Made by a program: the position numbers and the translations under genes. From contig NZ_JAFLRG010000002.1 of the NCBI RefSeq assembly GCF_017315725.1, forward strand, positions 2,170,001 to 2,234,000: 64,000 bases of DNA. Reading direction: 5' to 3'. Numbering within the stretch: position 1 is the first letter of the stretch; every line of letters starts with the position of its first letter. Below the pieces are notes generated by a model. It was not told where the DNA came from and searched no databases. It saw nothing but the letters and a program-made list of their open reading frames with translations. Below, piece by piece: positions 57,464-64,000 of the stretch. Source of the stretch: Trinickia acidisoli (GTDB lineage Bacteria > Pseudomonadota > Gammaproteobacteria > Burkholderiales > Burkholderiaceae).

Positions 57464-58600
57464 ATGGCAACGACCATCGACGCGCGGCCGCGCGAGAACA
57501 CACAGCAAGAAGGCGGCGCTCCGCGACGCTCGCGCAACCGCGGCTGGCTGATCGGCGTGCTGATCGTCGCGCTCGTGGCGGGGATTGTATGGCTCGCGCA
57601 CTGGTGGACGGTTGGCCGGTTCATCGAAAGCACCGACGACGCTTATCTGCAAGCCGACAGCGTTACCGTTGCACCGAAGATCAGCGGCTATGTCACACAG
57701 GTTTACGTGCAAGACAACGAGGCCGTCGCCGCAGGTGCGCCGCTCGCGCGGCTCGATATTCGGCAGTACGAAGCATCGCTCGCACAGGCGCAAGCCACGG
57801 TCGATGCGCGGGAGGCCGATCTCGCGCGGGCTCAGGCCGACTTGAAGCAACAGCAGGCTGGCGTCGTGCAAGCGCAGGCGCAAGAGCAAGTGGCGCGCGT
57901 CGCGGCACAGCATGCGCAAGACGACGTGAGCCGCTATGCGCCGCTTGCGGCAACGGGTGCCGAAACGAGCGAGCGGCTCGCAAGCCTTGTCAGTACGCGC
58001 GACCAAGCACGCGCGACGCTGACGGCCAATACGGCGGCCGTGCGTTCCGCACAGACGCAAATCGATGCCACCACTGCTCAGATCGCGCAGGCCCGCGCAC
58101 AAATCGAAGCGGCGCAAGCGAGCTTGCGCCAGTCGCAGCTCGACGTGAACGACACGACCCTCTACAGCCCGATCGCAGGTCGCATCGGCGATCGATCCGT
58201 GCGGGTCGGTCAGTACGTGCAGCCCGGAACGCGCTTGTTGACGATCGTGCCGGTGCAAAGCGTGTATCTCGAAGCGAATTTCAAGGAGACGCAGATCGGT
58301 CATATGCGCGTCGGTCAGCCGGCGACGCTGCATGTCGATGCGCTGCGCGGTGTTGACCTGCATGGCGTCGTCGACAGCTTCGCGCCCGGCACCGGCGCGC
58401 AGTTCGCGCTATTGCCGCCGGAAAACGCCACGGGCAATTTCACGAAGATCGTGCAGCGCGTGCCCGTGCGGATTCGCATCGATGCCGGTCCGCGCACGCG
58501 CAGCCTGCTGCTGCCGGGCCTATCGGTGACAGTCGACGTCGATACGCGCTCGGCGCAAGCGGACGATCGGCGTGTTGCCGCCGAGAACGCTCATGGCTGA
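57464..58600 (+). CDS. emrA: EmrA-type membrane fusion protein
   Basis: A 378-residue periplasmic adaptor. A single N-terminal membrane helix (GWLIGVLIVALVAGIVWLAHWW, about 30-50) precedes FIESTDDAYLQADSVTVAPKISGYVTQVYVQDNEAVAAGAPLARLD, the HlyD/EmrA lipoyl half-motif, a coiled-coil hairpin rich in QAQAQ repeats (about 105-215), and TTLYSPIAGRIGDRSVRVGQYVQPGTRLLTIVP. It links the inner-membrane pump to the outer-membrane factor. The stop overlaps emrB by eight bases. Confidence 0.93.
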   Translation: MATTIDARPRENTQQEGGAPRRSRNRGWLIGVLIVALVAGIVWLAHWWTVGRFIESTDDAYLQADSVTVAPKISGYVTQVYVQDNEAVAAGAPLARLDIRQYEASLAQAQATVDAREADLARAQADLKQQQAGVVQAQAQEQVARVAAQHAQDDVSRYAPLAATGAETSERLASLVSTRDQARATLTANTAAVRSAQTQIDATTAQIAQARAQIEAAQASLRQSQLDVNDTTLYSPIAGRIGDRSVRVGQYVQPGTRLLTIVPVQSVYLEANFKETQIGHMRVGQPATLHVDALRGVDLHGVVDSFAPGTGAQFALLPPENATGNFTKIVQRVPVRIRIDAGPRTRSLLLPGLSVTVDVDTRSAQADDRRVAAENAHG

Positions 58601-60194
58601 CGCCGCGTCGCAGGCGAGCGCCGGCGGTATGCCGAGCCATCCCGAGCGCGCGGGCGCCGCCGATTGGATCGCAGTTGCGGCCGGGTCCTTGGGCGCCTTG
58701 ATGGCGACGCTCGACATCTCGATCACGAACTCGGCGTTGCCGCAGATTCAAGGTTCGGTCGGCGCGACCGGTACCGAGGGCACGTGGATCTCGACGGGCT
58801 ATCTCATGTCCGAGATCGTCATGATTCCGCTCGCGGCATGGCTCACGCGCGTGTTCGGGCTGCGCAACTTTCTGCTGACGAACGCCGTGTTGTTCATGGC
58901 GTTTTCGATGATGTGCGGCGCATCGCATTCGCTCGAATGGATGATCATTGGCCGCGTCGGTCAAGGCTTCACGGGCGGCGCGATGATCCCGACGGCGCAG
59001 ACGATCATTCGCACGCGCCTGCCGCGCTCGCAGCTTTCCGTCGGCATGACGATCTTCGGTCTCATCGTGCTGCTCGGTCCGCTGTTGGGACCGGCTGTGG
59101 GCGGCTGGCTCGCCGAGAATGTGTCGTGGAAATGGTGCTTTTTCATCAACTTGCCCGTTTGCATTGCGTTGATCGCGCTGTTGATCACGGGCCTGCCCGC
59201 CGATCCGCCGCATTGGCACGACTTCATCAACGCCGATTGGATCGGCATCGTCGGTCTTTCGATCGGCCTTAGCTCGCTCACGCTCGTGCTCGAAGAAGGG
59301 CAGCGGCATCAATGGTTCGAATCGAGCGAAATCGTCACGTTCACTCTCCTCGCGGCGCTCGGTTTCATCTTGATCGGCATTTCGCAACTCGTCGCGAGCA
59401 GGCCGATCATGCGCTTATCGCTGCTGCGCAATCCGCGTTACGCGAGCGTCATCGCCATCGTGGTTGCGGTCGGCGCGGGGCTTTACGGCGTGGCGTATCT
59501 CGTGCCGCAGTTCTTGAGCCTCATTTCCGGCTACAACGCCGAGCAAGCGGGCGACATCATGCTGTTGTCGGGCATACCGGCATTCTTGATGATGCCGGTC
59601 TTGCCGCGCTTGCTCGGAAGGATGGATTTTCGAGTGCTCGTCGTGAGCGGTCTGGTGTGCTTCGCCGTGAGCTGCATGCTCGATACGAGCTTGACCGCGC
59701 AAAGCGCGGGTCACGATTTCGTTTGGTCGCAACTGTTGCGCGGCGTGGGGCAAATGCTTGCGATGATGCCGCTCAATCAGGCATCGATGGCGGCGGTGTC
59801 GCGCGAAGAATCGGGCGATGCGGCCGGGCTCTACAACATGGCGCGCAACCTCGGGGGCTCCTTGGGGCTCTCCATCATCGGTGTCGTGATCGACCGGCGC
59901 AACGCGTTTCACGTTGCAGCGATACGCGAATCGGTGACGGCCAATTCGCTCATCGGCCAGGAGCGAATCGCGGCGAGCGCGGCCAGTTGGCTCGCGCGAA
60001 CCGGCGATGCCGCTTACGCGAAGATGCAGGCGCTTGCTGAACTGGCGGCGCAAATCCAGCAGCAAGCCGCGGTTATTACGTTCTCCGAAACGTTTTACGT
60101 GCTCGCCATTGCGCTGCTCGCTTGCATACCGCTTGCGCTCTTGCTGAAACACCCGGCTTCGCAGCCGGGCAGCCCGCCTTCGGCGGGACATTGA
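58593..60194 (+). CDS. emrB: EmrB-type MFS drug efflux pump (DHA2 family)
   Basis: A 533-residue DHA2 drug:H+ antiporter with 14 membrane segments. The opening LGALMATLDISITNSALPQIQGSVGATGTEGTWISTGYLM is the EmrB signature, followed by GRVGQGFTGGAMIPTAQTI and LGPAVGGWL (motif C). The ATG at 58593 overlaps the emrA stop; the frame is open a little upstream. With EmrA and the OMF encoded downstream it forms a complete tripartite pump for hydrophobic drugs, uncouplers or host compounds. Confidence 0.94.
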   Translation: MADAASQASAGGMPSHPERAGAADWIAVAAGSLGALMATLDISITNSALPQIQGSVGATGTEGTWISTGYLMSEIVMIPLAAWLTRVFGLRNFLLTNAVLFMAFSMMCGASHSLEWMIIGRVGQGFTGGAMIPTAQTIIRTRLPRSQLSVGMTIFGLIVLLGPLLGPAVGGWLAENVSWKWCFFINLPVCIALIALLITGLPADPPHWHDFINADWIGIVGLSIGLSSLTLVLEEGQRHQWFESSEIVTFTLLAALGFILIGISQLVASRPIMRLSLLRNPRYASVIAIVVAVGAGLYGVAYLVPQFLSLISGYNAEQAGDIMLLSGIPAFLMMPVLPRLLGRMDFRVLVVSGLVCFAVSCMLDTSLTAQSAGHDFVWSQLLRGVGQMLAMMPLNQASMAAVSREESGDAAGLYNMARNLGGSLGLSIIGVVIDRRNAFHVAAIRESVTANSLIGQERIAASAASWLARTGDAAYAKMQALAELAAQIQQQAAVITFSETFYVLAIALLACIPLALLLKHPASQPGSPPSAGH

Positions 60195-60212
60195 TGCCTT
60201 CAGGTCACGACC

Positions 60213-61682
60213 ATGTCGATTCGTCGTTCCCCGCGGTTCGTCGCCGCATCTTGTACCGCAATTGCACTGTGCACGCTATCGGCGTGCACGGTAGGGCCCG
60301 ACTATCACGGCGCTCCGCCTGTCGCGGCCGATGCGATGAAGGCGCCGACCTTCGTGCGCGCTCCGTCCGCCGGCGTGCTCGCGACCGCGCCGGCGGCGAG
60401 CGCATGGTGGCGCGCATTAGGCGATCCGCAACTCGATGCGCTCGTCGATGCGGCGCTCGCACACAACCCCGACGTGCATGTGGCGCAAGCTCGTTTGCGT
60501 GAGGCCCGTGCACAACTGATGGGGCAGCGTGCGAACGAACTGCCGAAGGCATCGGCCGACGCGGCGGCCGTGCGCATGCGCAGCCCCGATCTGTCCGCGC
60601 TGTCTTCGGGAAGTAATGGCGGTAGTGGAAGCGGAGGCGGTGGCGGTGGCGGTCCCTTGCAGCTCTACACCGCTGGCCTCGACGCCTCGTGGGAGATCGA
60701 TCTGTTTGGGGGCACGCGGCGCTCGATCGAAGCGGCATCGGACCAAGCCGACGCGCTCGATGCCGATCTCGCCGATACCCAAGTGTCGCTTGCCGCGGAA
60801 GTTGCGCAAGCCTATATCGACCTGCGCGACGAACAGCAGCGGCTCGTGCTCGCGCGGCAATCCGCCGAGTTGCAGCAACGCATGCTGGCTTTGACGCAAC
60901 AACGGCGCGAACACGGAACGGCAGCGGACGTCGACGTCGAGCGTCTCGCGGGGCAGGTCGAGACTACGCGTGCGGCGCTCGTGCCCCTCGATGAGCAGAT
61001 TGCCGAATCGCTCGATCAGCTCGCCGTCTTGACGGGGCGCGCGCCGGGTGCGCTCGACGCAGACCTTTCGGCCGCCAAGCCGCTACCGGCCCTGCCGGCT
61101 ACGGTGCAAGTGGGCGATCCCGCGGCGCTGTTGCGCCGGCGCCCCGACATTCGCGCGGCGGAGCGTCGGCTCGCCTCGGCCAACGCTCAGATCGGCGCAC
61201 ATATCGCCGATTATTTCCCCAAGGTTTCGCTGCTCGGCGATCTGGGATTCACCGCGGCAGACCCCGCGCATTTGTTTAGGAAAACTAACTTTTCTTGGCT
61301 CGGCGTACCTTATCTGCAGTGGAACGTGCTCGATTTCGGGCGGACGGCCGCCGACGTGAAGTCGGCCCGCGCGTCGCGCGATGAGGCCGGTGCGCACTAC
61401 GAACATACGGTGCTGGCCGCGCTCGAAGACGCCAACTCGGCGCTCTCGCGCTATGGTCATCAACGCGAGCACGTGGTTCGGCTCGAGGAAGTCGACGCGT
61501 CGGCGCAGCGCGCATCGACGTTGATGCAGCAACGCTATACCGCTGGCGTCGCAACGGCGATCGACTTGCTCGATACGGAGCGTACGCAGTTCTCGGCGCA
61601 ACAAGACGTGATAGCGGGCCGCGCGCAGTTGCTGGAAGACTTCGTGCTGCTGCAAAAAAGTTTGGGCCTGGGGTGGCAATGA
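60213..61682 (+). CDS. NodT-family outer-membrane efflux lipoprotein
   Basis: A 489-residue TolC-like factor with lipobox LSAC (Cys25) and CTVGPDYHGAPPV, the normal NodT mature start. Two OEP repeats follow, with WWRALGDPQLDALVDAALAHNPDV and the second-half LAALEDANSALSRYGHQ. A Gly/Ser tract (SSGSNGGSGSGGGGGGG, residues about 130-147) is an unusual insertion in the first half. The PALLRRRPDIRAAERRLASANAQIGAHIADYFPKVSLLGDLGF segment is diagnostic. It should complete the EmrAB channel to the outside. Confidence 0.94.
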   Translation: MSIRRSPRFVAASCTAIALCTLSACTVGPDYHGAPPVAADAMKAPTFVRAPSAGVLATAPAASAWWRALGDPQLDALVDAALAHNPDVHVAQARLREARAQLMGQRANELPKASADAAAVRMRSPDLSALSSGSNGGSGSGGGGGGGPLQLYTAGLDASWEIDLFGGTRRSIEAASDQADALDADLADTQVSLAAEVAQAYIDLRDEQQRLVLARQSAELQQRMLALTQQRREHGTAADVDVERLAGQVETTRAALVPLDEQIAESLDQLAVLTGRAPGALDADLSAAKPLPALPATVQVGDPAALLRRRPDIRAAERRLASANAQIGAHIADYFPKVSLLGDLGFTAADPAHLFRKTNFSWLGVPYLQWNVLDFGRTAADVKSARASRDEAGAHYEHTVLAALEDANSALSRYGHQREHVVRLEEVDASAQRASTLMQQRYTAGVATAIDLLDTERTQFSAQQDVIAGRAQLLEDFVLLQKSLGLGWQ

Positions 61683-61984
61683 GGCTGCAGCTTTTACAAG
61701 GCATGTAATTTCGAAACGGCGCTGCCTCGCAATCCTTTCGAAAGGCTATCAGTGCGACGGCCGCGTCGTATCGGCGATGGCTGTCGCGAGGACGCTGCGA
61801 CAGCCGGCGCATGCACATCGATCGCCGTAAAAAAATCAATCAAAAAAACGGACTAGATCGACGATCGAATGACGGAAGCCCCCGTGTAGCGAGGATTGAC
61901 GGGGCGCTTGCATTTTTTTGAAATATTTTAGGGGTTTACGCGGAATACTTTGTTCGTAGGCTAGGGCGCTTAGAGGAGAAGCGC
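61683..61984. other. 302-base intergenic region upstream of the polysaccharide locus
   Basis: No gene is evident. The second half contains AT-rich runs (61830-61855 and around 61911-61935) that would hold the glycosyltransferase promoter. I could not identify a JUMPstart element or a clear dyad. Confidence 0.4.
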
Positions 61985-63904
61985 ATGAGCCACGACATTT
62001 TCGCCGATGCATCCGCCACGCTCGATCACCCGAGCGAAACATATCGCGTCCTACGGACGACGTCGATCGCGCGCGCGCCTCGCGTCGCGATCGTGCATGA
62101 TTGGCTCGTTACCTACGCGGGCGCCGAGCGCGTGCTCGAGCAGATGATTGCTTGCTTTCCGCAGGCCGATATCTTCAGCCTCGTCGATTTCGTGGAGGAT
62201 CGGAAGTTCTTGCACGGCAAGCGCGCCACGACGTCGTTCATTCAGCGGCTTCCGTTTGCCAGAAAGAAATACCGTGCCTATCTGCCGCTGATGCCGCTTG
62301 CGATCGAGCAACTCGACTTGGGTGCGTACGATCTCGTCATCTCCAGCAGTCACGCCGTCGCCAAGGGCGTCTTGACGGGTCCCGATCAAGTGCATGTCAG
62401 CTACGTGCATTCGCCGATTCGCTATGCATGGGATCTCCAGCACCAATACCTCCAGCAGTCGAATCTGACGCACGGTGTGCGCTCGTTCATGGCGCGCCTG
62501 GTGCTTCACTACATCCGCAACTGGGATAGCCGCACGTCCAATTCCGTCGATCACTTCGTTGCCAACTCGCAGTTCATCGCGCGTCGAATCAAGAAGGTCT
62601 ACCAGCGTGAGGCGCGCGTGATCTTCCCGCCCGTCGACGTGCAGTCGTTCCACGTCGGCGAGGACAAGGAGGACTTCTATCTGACGGCCTCGCGCATGGT
62701 CCCGTACAAGAAGATCGATCTGATCGTCGAGGCGTTTTCGCGCATGCCGGGCAAGCGTCTCGTCGTGATCGGCGACGGGCCGGAGATGAAGGCAATTCGT
62801 GCGAAGGCAGGCCCCAACGTGGAGATCTTGGGCTATCAGCCATTCGCTGTGCTTCACGATCACATGCGTCGAGCGAAGGCATTCGTGTTCGCGGCCGAGG
62901 AAGATTTCGGCATTGCGCCCGTCGAAGCGCAGGCGTGCGGCACGCCGGTCATCGCGTTCGGCAAGGGCGGCGCGCTCGAAACGGTTCGCGAACTAGGCGA
63001 ACCGCACCCGACCGGGATCTTTTTCCGGGAACAGACCGTGCCGGCCGTCGTGGCGGCCGTTCGCGACTTCGAGCACAATGCGCGGCACTTTTCGGCGCTC
63101 GATTGCCGCCGGAACGCCGAACGTTTTTCGATCGCGACGTTTCGCGAACGTTTCATGGCGTTCGTCGAGCAAGTCATGCCCGGTGCGACGATGCATGGCG
63201 ACGACGCGCAATCGGACGACGATGTGAGCGGCATCGGGCATTCGCCGGCGGCGGGGCCTGTCAGAGTGCTCGCGCTCGATCAGAGCGGCGGGCTCGACGA
63301 AGCGGAAGTATCGTTGCTCAACGTCGCCAGTCATCTGAAGGAATCGGTCGAAGTGGTCCTGTTCGACGACGGCCCGTTTCGCCTGGCGCTCGAAGAGGCC
63401 GGGGTCGCGGTCGACGTGCTCGACGCACCCGTGCTCAGAGGCGCGACGCGTCGCGCGAGTCTGCCAAAGGCACGCACGCTGTCGGGCATCGTTTCGCTCG
63501 TGCGCGAGACGGTCAAGCGTGCGCGGCACGTCGATGTCATCTATGCCAATACGCCGCGCACGATGCTCGTCGGCGCACTCGCCGGCATGGTCGTGAGGCG
63601 GCCGGTGGTATGGCATTTGCGTAAAAGCGTGGGCGCCGATCCGATCGGACGTGCCCAGCGCTTCGCGCTCAAATGGTGCGCGCGCGTGGCGCTCGATCGC
63701 GCGATCGCCGACAGCACGGCCTCCAAACATGCTTTCGAGGCTTTCACGAAAGCACGCCGGCTGCGCATCGACGTCGTCGACGAAGCACCGTCGACACAAA
63801 GCTGCGCCGACGCGGTCAAGCAGCGCCAGTCGTATGTGCTGCGCAAACAGACCGAGAGCGTATCGGCCATCCTCGCGCAAGCTGCCATGCGCGGGGCCCG
63901 CTGA
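61985..63904 (+). CDS. GT4-family glycosyltransferase with extra C-terminal half domain
   Basis: A 639-residue protein. Residues about 33-395 are a complete GT-B glycosyltransferase of the WbaZ/RfaB type: VAIVHDWLVTYAGAERVLEQM, DLVISSSHAVAKGV, SYVHSPIRYAWDL, YLTASRMVPYKKIDLIVEAF and EEDFGIAPVEAQACGTPVIAFGKGGALETV. After a linker with many Asp and Ser, residues about 426-639 resemble the N-terminal Rossmann domain of a second GT4 (LALDQSGGLDEAEVSLLNVASHLK, VIYANTPRTMLVGALAGMVVRRPVVWHLRKS) but lack the second half. It may work in exopolysaccharide or capsule assembly. No frameshift near the end is evident. Confidence 0.85.
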   Translation: MSHDIFADASATLDHPSETYRVLRTTSIARAPRVAIVHDWLVTYAGAERVLEQMIACFPQADIFSLVDFVEDRKFLHGKRATTSFIQRLPFARKKYRAYLPLMPLAIEQLDLGAYDLVISSSHAVAKGVLTGPDQVHVSYVHSPIRYAWDLQHQYLQQSNLTHGVRSFMARLVLHYIRNWDSRTSNSVDHFVANSQFIARRIKKVYQREARVIFPPVDVQSFHVGEDKEDFYLTASRMVPYKKIDLIVEAFSRMPGKRLVVIGDGPEMKAIRAKAGPNVEILGYQPFAVLHDHMRRAKAFVFAAEEDFGIAPVEAQACGTPVIAFGKGGALETVRELGEPHPTGIFFREQTVPAVVAAVRDFEHNARHFSALDCRRNAERFSIATFRERFMAFVEQVMPGATMHGDDAQSDDDVSGIGHSPAAGPVRVLALDQSGGLDEAEVSLLNVASHLKESVEVVLFDDGPFRLALEEAGVAVDVLDAPVLRGATRRASLPKARTLSGIVSLVRETVKRARHVDVIYANTPRTMLVGALAGMVVRRPVVWHLRKSVGADPIGRAQRFALKWCARVALDRAIADSTASKHAFEAFTKARRLRIDVVDEAPSTQSCADAVKQRQSYVLRKQTESVSAILAQAAMRGAR

Positions 63905-63982
63905 GCGCTCGTATCGAGCGACGCGAAGCTTGGGATGGGCTCGCGTCGCAATTGCGATAGCAATTTCCCAAGGGAACGGACG

Positions 63983-64000
63983 ATGTTGAAAGTTACCAAA
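63983..64000 (+). CDS. Start of a gene cut by the right edge
   Basis: ATG at 63983 follows an AAGGGAAC-like ribosome-binding site and six codons (MLKVTK) remain before the window ends. It is on the same strand as the glycosyltransferase and 78 bases downstream, so it probably belongs to the same polysaccharide locus. Nothing more can be said. Confidence 0.35.

Noticed and set aside
1..64000. Genomic island or prophage boundary around the halogenase cluster
   Set aside because: No integrase, transposase, tRNA gene or flanking direct repeat was found; only the short AT-richer gap at 25190-25413 differs in composition.

Overview
The window is GC-rich, gene-dense chromosomal DNA that looks like a Burkholderia-group betaproteobacterium (Burkholderia, Paraburkholderia, Trinickia or a relative). 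Supporting this are a Burkholderia-type trimeric porin, two DUF2957-like lipoproteins, a short betaproteobacterial H-NS protein, a Kup transporter, an AAHS aromatic-acid transporter and an ssuADCB sulfonate operon. I saw no rRNA or tRNA genes, CRISPR arrays, transposases or phage genes. Assignments come from reading motifs and recalled family knowledge; no database search was run.

Layout. 1-4299 (minus): alkanesulfonate uptake and desulfonation, ssuA-ssuD-ssuC-ssuB followed by an FMN reductase cut by the left edge. 4529-12219: a LysR regulator, divergent from a catabolic set (HpcH/HpaI aldolase, amidohydrolase, an unrecognised protein, AAHS transporter, a seven-repeat EAR propeller, porin). 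12268-25024: a chemoreceptor, kup, a four-gene ABC/LolA-like/outer-membrane module, a two-component system with a Pro/Met/His-rich sensor, a duplicated Ser/Thr-rich protein, and a TetR/metallo-hydrolase pair.

The most interesting part is 25414-37686. Nine tightly packed plus-strand genes (25414-32345) encode an RraA/aldolase-fold protein, a BacA-type prephenate decarboxylase-like protein, a class IV aminotransferase, an IDO-type Fe(II)/2-oxoglutarate dioxygenase, a cupin, a stand-alone adenylation domain, a stand-alone carrier protein, a SyrB2-like non-heme iron halogenase with the HxA facial motif, and a KAS III-like enzyme with rearranged catalytic residues. A CPA2 antiporter, a DMT exporter and a gamma-carbonic-anhydrase-like protein follow. 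A LuxR-type regulator with altered ligand-pocket residues lies nearby, and a lux-box-like dyad sits upstream of the first gene. I read this as a small pathway that makes an unusual amino acid, loads it on a carrier protein, chlorinates it there (or uses chlorination cryptically) and hands it on. I know of no described cluster with this gene set.

37785-57345: tam, an OmpW/DUF2957/PraB-like/DUF2957 envelope operon, argO and argP divergent, an XRE-cupin regulator, a DUF72 protein, a peptide transporter, an OprD-like porin, small and regulatory genes, hns, cdd and a nucleoside hydrolase. 57464-61682: an emrA-emrB-outer-membrane-factor tripartite pump with a divergent TetR regulator. 61985-64000: start of an exopolysaccharide-type locus with a 639-residue glycosyltransferase carrying an extra half domain, then the first codons of another gene.
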